From Pseudomonadota bacterium (GTDB lineage: Bacteria; Pseudomonadota; Gammaproteobacteria; Steroidobacterales; Steroidobacteraceae), in assembly GCA_021820785.1 (NCBI GenBank), contig JAKADE010000242.1, positions 1 to 5,242 of the forward strand: DNA of 5,242 nucleotides, in the 5' to 3' direction. The position numbers were made by a program, and so were the translations under genes. The notes beneath the pieces were generated by a model. The model did no database searches. It saw nothing but the letters and a program-made list of their open reading frames with translations, and was not told the origin of the DNA. Of the stretch, positions 1 through 5,241 are shown one piece after another. Every line of letters starts with the position of its first letter. Within the stretch, counting starts at the first letter, position 1.

Positions 1-1607
1 GCAGTACCTTGGGTGTATCTGCCCGCACGGTGTGCCGGTGGCTGCATCGCTACCGACGCGCCGGGGACATCACGGGGCTGATGCCGAGGCCCCGGGGCGT
101 TCGGTCCGGCCAGCGCACGCTCGATCCGGCGGTGGATGCCATTATTCGTTTCGCCGTCGAAGCGAAGCTCAAGAGCAGCGGAAACTGCTCGGTTCGTGCG
201 GTGTACGAAGCGATTCGGGGCGACTGCGAGGCCATCGGTAAGCCGGTGCCCGCGCGCGCGACCGTCCTCGGTCGAATCAAAGCGCTCAAAGCGGATCCGC
301 AGTCTCTGCCTGCCGCGATCGCGCGGGAGGTGCGTAGCCGCCGCCGGCTCGTGCGTGGTTCCGCTGAAGCCCCGCACGCGCTGTCCCGAGTGGAAATCGA
401 TCATACGCTCGTTGACACCCACCTCGTCGATGCCCGGGACCGCGGTCCCTTGGGGCGCCCGTGGCTCACGATCGCGATGGATGTGTGCACACGGGTCATC
501 CTCGGATTTGTGCTCACCCTCGAGGCGCCGAGCCGCCTGAGCGTTGCGCTCTGTCTGCGGCAGGCGATTTATCCAAAGGAGCAGTGGCTTGAGAGCATCG
601 GCGCGAACGGACCGTGGCCGGTCTACGGCCGTCCGCGCTTGATCTACACGGACAATGGGGCCGAGTTCCGCTCGCCGTCGTTTCGGATGGGCTGCAAGCG
701 CCAGCACATCGAGAACGGCTACCGGCCTGCTCGCACGCCGCGATTCGGCGGCAGCATCGAGCGGCTGATCGGCACGTTCATGCGCCGCATGCGGCTCATT
801 CCCGGCAATACGTTCAACGAAATCCTCGGCAAGCGCAGTCCTTATCCCGCGCAGGATGCGCTCCTGACCTTGGAGGACCTCGAACTTTGGTTCACCCACG
901 AGATCACGGCCTACCACCACGAGCGCCACAGCACTCTCGGCACGGCGCCGCTTGCCGCGTGGGAAGCCGCGTGGCGCACGCCGCAGGGCGTGATGGTTCC
1001 CCCGCACCCCGCCGACCCGCACACGCTCTTTACCGATTTCCTGCCGCATGCACTGCGCGCGGTGAAGCCGGTCGGCATCGACTGGCACTGCCTGCGGTAT
1101 CGCAGCGAGGCGCTGGCGCCGTACGTCGACCCCGACACCAAGCGCGTCATTCGCTGCGATCCGCGCGACCTCTCCGCGATCTGGCTGGACCTGCCGGCGG
1201 GGGGGCACCTGCAGGTGCCCTGGCTCAATGGCGCCTGGCCGCGCCTGTCGCTGTGGGAGTGGAACGAGATCCGCGCCCGGGATGGTCGGCGGGGCAAGGG
1301 CGCCGATCCCGCGCTCGTTCGCCAGTGTCTCGCGGAGAACGACGCGCTCATCGCCGAGCGGGCGGCACGAGGGGAGCTGCGGGCGCGCCGGCGCTTGGCA
1401 CGCGCGGAGCGCTGGCGTTCAGATGAGACTCCGCAGGATGCGGCGCCAGCGGCGCGGAGCGCTCCGCCGAGCACGCGCCGCTTGCCCCGCAAGCGAGGGC
1501 GACGAACCCGGCGCCCGGCGCCGCCGTTGCCGCCCCTGCCGCGCACGCAGCTCGAGGTGACCCGCACCTCGGTAGAAAGTGCCGTGTCGTTCGAAGTGTT
1601 GGAGTAG
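1..1607 (+). CDS. tniA: TniA, Mu/Tn7-type DDE transposase (5' end cut by window)
   Basis: This is the catalytic transposase of a Tn5053/Tn402-like element, which would act on chromosomal or plasmid DNA by nicking transposon 3' ends and joining them to a target. The frame is open to the left edge. TTG at 9 is the first possible start in view, but an N-terminal helix-turn-helix is already under way there (LGVSARTVCRWLHRYRRAGD), so the true start lies upstream. Numbering from TTG9, a second DNA-binding region covers about 60-95. The RNase H-like core has D131 (VEIDHT), D215 (IYTDNGAEF) and E251 (GGSIERLIGTF), in DD(35)E spacing. A Mu-transposase C-terminal beta-barrel region follows at about 345-420. 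The last 60 residues are Arg/Pro-rich, as expected of a tail that contacts the ATPase partner. The visible 534 codons are close to family length (about 560), so only a few tens of residues are missing. It is the first gene of a tight tniA-tniB-tniQ run. The active site looks intact. Confidence 0.94.
   Translation, partial: STLGVSARTVCRWLHRYRRAGDITGLMPRPRGVRSGQRTLDPAVDAIIRFAVEAKLKSSGNCSVRAVYEAIRGDCEAIGKPVPARATVLGRIKALKADPQSLPAAIAREVRSRRRLVRGSAEAPHALSRVEIDHTLVDTHLVDARDRGPLGRPWLTIAMDVCTRVILGFVLTLEAPSRLSVALCLRQAIYPKEQWLESIGANGPWPVYGRPRLIYTDNGAEFRSPSFRMGCKRQHIENGYRPARTPRFGGSIERLIGTFMRRMRLIPGNTFNEILGKRSPYPAQDALLTLEDLELWFTHEITAYHHERHSTLGTAPLAAWEAAWRTPQGVMVPPHPADPHTLFTDFLPHALRAVKPVGIDWHCLRYRSEALAPYVDPDTKRVIRCDPRDLSAIWLDLPAGGHLQVPWLNGAWPRLSLWEWNEIRARDGRRGKGADPALVRQCLAENDALIAERAARGELRARRRLARAERWRSDETPQDAAPAARSAPPSTRRLPRKRGRRTRRPAPPLPPLPRTQLEVTRTSVESAVSFEVLE
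1203..1220. repeat. Perfect 18-bp palindrome inside tniA
   Basis: GGGCACCTG is followed directly by its exact reverse complement CAGGTGCCC, with no spacer. It lies in the beta-barrel-coding part of tniA (LPAGGHLQVPWLNG). It could be a binding site for a dimeric protein or a coincidence of GC-rich coding. The sequence gives no direct evidence of function. Confidence 0.6.
1601..1604 (+). promoter_or_regulatory. Shine-Dalgarno GGAG for tniB
   Basis: GGAG sits 7 nt before ATG1612, inside the last codons of tniA. This decides the start in favour of ATG1612 over earlier in-frame start codons at and after 1579, and suggests translational coupling to tniA. Confidence 0.8.
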
Positions 1608-1611
1608 TGCC

Positions 1612-2805
1612 ATGGCCGAGAACCCAACCCCAACGCAAGGCAGTAAAATCTCGCAGCCGCGACCACAGGACGCCAACACCCCGAAGCGCAAGACGCCAGC
1701 CCGGCGGAAGTCACAAGCTGCCGCAAGACGAGCGATCCCGGCAGGCATTCGCACGGCAAAGAGGATCGAGAAGGTCCGCGCGCATAGCTGGTCACACCTC
1801 GATCCGGTGATCCGCCCGATCGCGGCGCAGAAGGATCTCACTCGAGCACGCCATATTCTCAAGGACCTGTATGTGAGCCACCCGCCGGCCCAGCACGTTG
1901 AGCGCCAGATCGAACAGCTGATCTGGCTTCCGCGGCGCATCCGCATGCCGGGGCTGTTTCTGTGCGGTGACTCCGGCATGGGCAAGACGCATGTGCTGCG
2001 CCGCATCGAACGGCGGCATCCGGAAGCGGACGATCCGCTGACGAAGCTGCATATCCGCCCCGTGCTCTATGTGCAGGTTCCGGCCGGCCCCGACTTCCGC
2101 ACGCTCAGGCAGACAGTGATCGAAGAGCTCAACATTCCGTTTTCCAAACATCCCGCAAGGCCCTCGCAAGAATCGATTCTGCGACGGGCCCTTGCCGCCG
2201 CTCGCACGGAGCTCATCGTCCTCGATGAAATCCACAACATCGTGCACACGGACGGGAAGCAGCGGACGTGGCTGCTCGACTGGGTACGCTGTCTCTCGAA
2301 TGAGACGCAGCGACCGGTTGTGCTCGCCGGCACGGAGGAATTCGAATCGGTGATTCTCTCCGACCCGCAACTCTCGAGCCGATATCCGACCGTACGACTG
2401 GCCAGGTGGACGGCAGGCCCCGATCTTGCGGCGTTCCTTCAGGGCTACGAGCGCGCCTGTCCGTTGCGCTTGGCCTCCCACCTCTCGGAGATACCACTCA
2501 TGCGGGCCCTGCTGGATGAGACCGACGGAGTGACGGACACGATCATCCGCTGCCTGCAAGCCGCTGCGCTCGTGGCCATCCGCGAGGGCACCGAGCGCAT
2601 CGTGCCGGAGTATTTGAGCTGGTGGCGCGATCCGCCGCTGCTGGCGCACTACGAGACGGCAGACGAAGAACAGAAAGGCGTCGCACTCGCGAAAGCCTGG
2701 CTCAAGGATGAGCGCCGGGCCGCGCCGCCGCCCTCGGCACCCGCCGGGCGGCGCTGGCGCAATCGCGCGAGCGTCTCGACGGAGAGTCGGCCATGGAACG
2801 GGTGA
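1612..2805 (+). CDS. tniB: TniB, AAA+ transposition ATPase (TnsC/MuB-like)
   Basis: This is the ATP-dependent regulator that links the transposase to target DNA and to TniQ. The start is ATG1612, 4 nt after the tniA stop and behind GGAG, giving 397 residues. Walker A is GDSGMGKT at 119-126 with K125. Walker B is LIVLDE at 201-206 with D205 and E206. A sensor-1-like stretch VVLAGTEE follows at 236-243, and the arginine-finger candidate is R257 (LSSRYP). The segment 60-130 (HLDP...RMPGLFLCGDSGMGKT) has the layout of TniB family members. The protein is longer than the roughly 300 residues of Tn5053 TniB. It carries a basic, Pro/Ala-rich N-terminal extension of about 55 residues with several Lys/Arg clusters, and a low-complexity C-terminus after about 365. 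Both tails are probably disordered; the basic one may help contact DNA (inference). Its 3' end overlaps tniQ by 13 nt. Confidence 0.93.
   Translation: MAENPTPTQGSKISQPRPQDANTPKRKTPARRKSQAAARRAIPAGIRTAKRIEKVRAHSWSHLDPVIRPIAAQKDLTRARHILKDLYVSHPPAQHVERQIEQLIWLPRRIRMPGLFLCGDSGMGKTHVLRRIERRHPEADDPLTKLHIRPVLYVQVPAGPDFRTLRQTVIEELNIPFSKHPARPSQESILRRALAAARTELIVLDEIHNIVHTDGKQRTWLLDWVRCLSNETQRPVVLAGTEEFESVILSDPQLSSRYPTVRLARWTAGPDLAAFLQGYERACPLRLASHLSEIPLMRALLDETDGVTDTIIRCLQAAALVAIREGTERIVPEYLSWWRDPPLLAHYETADEEQKGVALAKAWLKDERRAAPPPSAPAGRRWRNRASVSTESRPWNG
2781..2784 (+). promoter_or_regulatory. Shine-Dalgarno GGAG for tniQ
   Basis: GGAG lies 8 nt before ATG2793, within the last codons of tniB. It supports ATG2793 as the tniQ start and coupled translation with tniB, whose stop lies 10 nt inside tniQ. 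Confidence 0.75.
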
Positions 2806-3488
2806 TACTCGCGCGCGCACCGCTTAGGCCCCGGGCGCGCCTGAATCTCACGCCCCGTCTGCATGCCGGCGAGACCATCTCCTCTTGGATGGAGCGCTAC
2901 GCGGCGGCCTACGGCCTGACGCTGCGGGAGTTCCTGTGTTGGCTCGGCTACCCGCTGGATTCTCGCTACGCCCACTCATCGCTTGATCTCGATGTCGCAC
3001 CGCCGCCTGACCTTGCTGAAGTGCTCACTCCACACGCGGGCCTCTATGGCGAAGTCATTGACTGGCATCGTCTCATCGGGTCCACGGTGATTGCACCTTG
3101 GCACCGGCGGACGTTTTGCTCACAGTGCTGGTCGGAGGAGGTGCCGTATCAACGCCGGGAGTGGACCGACGGTTGGTCGCTCGTGTGTCCGGTTCATCGC
3201 CGGCTGCTGGCGGAAAAGCCGCTCCCGAGGCGTCCCGGTACCGATCGGTGGGAGGAGTCGTGGTCCGAATTCTACCAGGACCCGGCGGCGTGGCGGGACC
3301 CAAGACCCTCGTGGCAAACGACCCTGTGGCGGCGGATCTGTGAACGCCTCGGCGTCGAGCCGCACGCAGAGTTCCTGCGCGCGTGGCCGTGGCTCGTTGA
3401 GCTCGACCCCCCCTCCCGAATCAACGTCGCACGCCAGCGGGTTTTCAAACTGGCGGGGGCCGCCCGTGGATGCCGCCGCCGCGCCTGA
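2793..3488 (+). CDS. tniQ: TniQ target-selection protein, N-terminal half (frame ends early)
   Basis: TniQ (TnsD family) is the adaptor that picks the insertion target and recruits the TniB ATPase. The start is ATG2793, behind GGAG and overlapping the tniB end. The TniQ signature is at 19-52 (LTPRLHAGETISSWMERYAA then a helical LTLREFLCWLG). A first zinc finger has C109, C112, C132 and H135, i.e. C-x2-C-x19-C-P-V-H, followed by the usual RRLL. The frame closes after only 231 residues with a poor Arg-rich tail (GCRRRA), whereas TniQ proteins are commonly about 390-410 residues. The missing half is open in the +1 frame just downstream. Candidate shift sites are the C7 tract at 3407-3413 and the G5 run at 3455-3459; removing one base from either fuses the halves. 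The gene may be inactivated, phase-variable, or affected by a sequencing indel. A natural N-terminal short TniQ is the alternative reading. Confidence 0.9.
   Translation: MERVILARAPLRPRARLNLTPRLHAGETISSWMERYAAAYGLTLREFLCWLGYPLDSRYAHSSLDLDVAPPPDLAEVLTPHAGLYGEVIDWHRLIGSTVIAPWHRRTFCSQCWSEEVPYQRREWTDGWSLVCPVHRRLLAEKPLPRRPGTDRWEESWSEFYQDPAAWRDPRPSWQTTLWRRICERLGVEPHAEFLRAWPWLVELDPPSRINVARQRVFKLAGAARGCRRRA
3407..3413 (+). other. C7 homopolymer tract, likely frame-change site in tniQ
   Basis: Seven consecutive C bases occur in the tniQ frame (codons for LDPPS). With six C the reading frame would continue as LDPPPEST and run open into the downstream half of TniQ. Tracts of this kind are prone to replication slippage and also to sequencing error, and they can support transcriptional slippage. 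The G5 run at 3455-3459 is the second candidate position. Confidence 0.6.
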
Positions 3489-4143
3489 TACGCACTCGGT
3501 GACTGCGCCGCATGCGCAGTTCGTCAAACGCGACCTTGTGCTCTACACCATGATTCGATTCCACGCGGGCTCGGTGCTTCAAGCGCTCGATCCGGCAATT
3601 TCTACCGTGGATCTGCTGACCGATGACCGAGCCGGTGGCCTTTGCAGCGTCACCGTGCCACACGTGTCCTATCCGATCCGTCTCTTTGCGGCAGCGGTGG
3701 CGCGGCATCTGTGGGTACGTCTGACCGAAGGTCGATGGCGCTGTCGGGGCTACCGAATTCTCGAGCAGTACTTGAACAACGCGCGCCGGTGGAACGACGA
3801 GGACTGGTGGCTCGAGCGGCGAATTTGTACTTGGCCCGCGGCGCTCGAAGCTGCCGGCCGAGAGCTGCTGCGTCAGGGAGAACGATTCGTCTGGTCGCCG
3901 CCCTGGGGGCGCTGCCGGGACTGTATTCGCGCTGCGGAAGGATCATGGCGAGCCGCCTACAGCGTCGATTTTCCACCGTACTGGAGATGCCGGTTCACAC
4001 GTGGCGACGGAGTTTTTTTTCCGCAGGCGGCGAGGATCGCTATTCCTGCGGCAGAGTGGCCAGGAGATTCGCAGCCGCACTCGACTGGACGGTCCCCGAC
4101 TGGTAGTAGCGCAGAAATGTCACCAAGCTCCGGTGACCGGTGA
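3466..4143 (+). CDS. TniQ C-terminal half in shifted frame, with second zinc-finger motif
   Basis: This is an open frame (+1 relative to tniQ) that looks like the rest of TniQ. Taken from GTG3466 it has 225 residues, with a weak GGGGG as possible ribosome site; ATG3550 is an alternative start. The coding character is convincing from about 3520 onward (DLVLYTMIRFHAG, then RLFAAAVARHLWVRLTEGRW, then RRWNDEDWWLERR), with GC-rich third positions. A cysteine motif C-x2-C-x21-C sits at 150, 153 and 175, which is 374, 377 and 399 when fused to TniQ. TniQ of the type I-F CRISPR-associated transposon likewise has a second zinc finger near that position. After the last Cys the frame gives RFTRGDG. Adding one base at 3990-3997 gives CPVH, matching the first finger, and the frame then ends at 4106. 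The last 104 bases are antisense to the recombinase gene. It may be a remnant rather than a separate protein. Confidence 0.68.
   Translation: MDAAAAPDTHSVTAPHAQFVKRDLVLYTMIRFHAGSVLQALDPAISTVDLLTDDRAGGLCSVTVPHVSYPIRLFAAAVARHLWVRLTEGRWRCRGYRILEQYLNNARRWNDEDWWLERRICTWPAALEAAGRELLRQGERFVWSPPWGRCRDCIRAAEGSWRAAYSVDFPPYWRCRFTRGDGVFFPQAARIAIPAAEWPGDSQPHSTGRSPTGSSAEMSPSSGDR
4013..4020 (+). other. T8 homopolymer tract near the 3' end of tniQ
   Basis: Eight consecutive T occur in the distal tniQ region, 20 nt before the end of the convergent recombinase gene. It is out of keeping with the GC-rich surroundings. It is not the tail of a + strand hairpin, and on the - strand it reads as A8, so it is not a standard intrinsic terminator in either direction. 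Confidence 0.5.
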
Positions 4144-5095
4144 GCGCCATCGCGTCCTTCAGCGGGACGGCCTGCCGGCCGGCCTCCGTGACGAACCCGG
4201 AGCGCAGCGAGTGCGCGCCGAAGTCGCCCTCGAGCTTGGCGAGCGCCGCCCGCCGCTTGACGATGAGTGAGACGGCCTGCCCGGAAAGCGGCCCGCCCGG
4301 GCGGCTCTTGTAGATCCGCCGGAAAATGGGCCCCGAGGTCACCCCGGAGACCGAAAGCCAGGCGCTGAGCGCCGTGGCGGCGGCGCCGACGATGGGTTTG
4401 ACGGCATCCGGCTGGGTCCCGGTGCCCGCTGGATCGGTCTTCGATTGTCCGAGGCGGTAGAGGTAGGTTTGCGCGTCGAGCTTCTCCAGCTGCTCCATCC
4501 GGGCGCCGGCGACCTCCGAGCGCCGCCGGCCGCCGGAGGCGAAGGCAAAGAGGAGCAGGGCGCGATCGCGCACGCCCCGTAACCCGTCCGTGCAGGTGGC
4601 CAGCAGCGCCGTGAGCGGATCGCGGGTCAAGGCGGTCTTGGCGTGCGGCCGCACCCCACGGGTGGCGTGGCCGCGACGGATGCGCCGCACGAGCTCCTGC
4701 ACGGCCGGGTCCCGCACCGGATTGGCGAGCTCACGCAGCTGGTGGGCCTTCGAGAGCACGGCCAAGCGGTGCATCACCGTGGCGAGCGCCGGGGCGCCGC
4801 GCTTGCCCTTGAAGCCGCCGGCGACGAGCGCCACATCCATCGCCGCCGGCAAGTCATGGGTGAGTTCGCCATCAGTGCCCGTCCGCAGGACGTGATCGAC
4901 GAGGAACTGCAGCACCACCGCCACCGGGACGGGCAGGGTGAGGGCGGCGCGGTAGCGCAGATGAAACCACGCGGCCCAGTACCGCAGCGCACTCGAATAG
5001 CTCCGTACCGTATTCGCCGATTCGCCTTCCTTGAGCAAGGCCGCGACGGACGCCTGCGCCTCGGCGGCGAGCACCTGCGGGTCGAGCGCGCCCAC
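4040..5095 (-). CDS. Tyrosine site-specific recombinase (phage integrase family)
   Basis: This enzyme would cut and rejoin DNA at specific sites through a covalent 3'-phosphotyrosine intermediate. With GTG at 5095 it has 351 residues. The N-terminal SAM-like core-binding domain is at about 10-145 (SANTVRSYSSALRYWAAWF). The catalytic domain is at about 155-345 with the full set: Arg I at about R191 (SGGRRRSEV), K219 (GQSKTDP), H295-S-L-R298, H321 (LTGHRSLV) and nucleophile Y330 (FLRYY; Y331 is the alternative). It is on the strand opposite the tni genes and its 3' end overlaps the tail of the tniQ reading frame. In Tn5053/Tn402 this place belongs to the serine resolvase TniR, so cointegrate resolution is a possible job; independent integration is the alternative. 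The start is uncertain: no ribosome site precedes GTG5095, and the frame stays open upstream through the 15-bp repeats to the window end. Catalytically it looks intact. Confidence 0.92.
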   Translation of the reverse strand: MGALDPQVLAAEAQASVAALLKEGESANTVRSYSSALRYWAAWFHLRYRAALTLPVPVAVVLQFLVDHVLRTGTDGELTHDLPAAMDVALVAGGFKGKRGAPALATVMHRLAVLSKAHQLRELANPVRDPAVQELVRRIRRGHATRGVRPHAKTALTRDPLTALLATCTDGLRGVRDRALLLFAFASGGRRRSEVAGARMEQLEKLDAQTYLYRLGQSKTDPAGTGTQPDAVKPIVGAAATALSAWLSVSGVTSGPIFRRIYKSRPGGPLSGQAVSLIVKRRAALAKLEGDFGAHSLRSGFVTEAGRQAVPLKDAMALTGHRSLVTFLRYYQSGTVQSSAAANLLATLPQE

Positions 5096-5116
5096 GGTCG
5101 CGTGCAGGACCAGGGA

Positions 5117-5191
5117 TCCTGCGGACGGCAGTCCTGCGGACGGCAGTCCTGCGGACGGCAGTCCTGCGGACGGCAGTCCTACGGACGGCGT
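5117..5191. repeat. Five tandem 15-bp repeats upstream of the recombinase
   Basis: The + strand unit is TCCTGCGGACGGCAG. Four copies (5117-5131, 5132-5146, 5147-5161, 5162-5176) are exact and head-to-tail; the fifth (5177-5191) differs at two bases. The array ends 22 nt before the recombinase GTG. Because 15 is a multiple of three and there are no stops, the - strand frame of the recombinase runs through it as TPSVG then four LPSAG units. It may therefore be an N-terminal disordered repeat of the recombinase, or a non-coding iteron-like binding array. The identity of the copies points to recent expansion or active slippage. Confidence 0.95.
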
Positions 5192-5196
5192 CCGGG

Positions 5197-5222
5197 CGGC
5201 GCCCGGCCCGGGGCGGGCGCCG
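5197..5222. repeat. 9-bp GC-only inverted repeat
   Basis: CGGCGCCCG at 5197-5205 is the exact reverse complement of CGGGCGCCG at 5214-5222, with an 8-nt all-G/C loop. It forms a strong potential hairpin beyond the 15-bp repeat array. No T-run follows on either strand, so it is not a recognisable intrinsic terminator. Confidence 0.7.
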
Positions 5223-5227
5223 GGCCC

Positions 5228-5241
5228 CGGGGGGCCCCCCG
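5228..5241. repeat. 14-bp palindrome of G6C6 flanked by C and G
   Basis: Six G followed by six C, flanked by C and G, make a perfect palindrome at the extreme right edge. From 5192 to the end the sequence contains only G and C. This low complexity may be a real GC-rich control region, a repeat-coding N-terminus (Gly/Pro/Ala on the - strand), or unreliable sequence near an assembly end. Confidence 0.6.

Noticed and set aside
911..2820. Long antisense open frames under tniA and tniB
   Set aside because: They are Arg/Ser/Ala-rich, have no recognisable motifs and mirror the high-GC codon pattern of the clearly identified sense genes.
3502..3520. ACTGCGC-CGCAT-GCGCAGT hairpin just after the short tniQ stop, as a frameshift stimulator or terminator
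   Set aside because: No U-tract follows, and the stem lies more than 40 nt from the G5 run and about 90 nt from the C7 tract, too far for a usual stimulatory structure.
119..3596. Shared string GCTCGATCCGGC at 119-130 and 3585-3596 as a dispersed repeat
   Set aside because: In the tniA and tniQ frames it encodes ordinary L-D-P-A stretches, and the flanks do not match; it is most likely coincidence in GC-rich coding DNA.
4021..4051. CCGCAGG / CCTGCGG inverted repeat next to T8, as a terminator for tniQ or the recombinase
   Set aside because: The T-run precedes the hairpin on the + strand and becomes an A-run on the - strand, so neither direction has stem followed by U-tract. The 17-nt loop and 7-bp stem are also weak.
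5117..5191. CRISPR array or integron attC sites
   Set aside because: The repeats are contiguous 15-mers without intervening unique spacers and lack the R''/L'' and L'/R' palindromic layout of attC. The neighbouring recombinase also shows no recognisable IntI-specific insertion.
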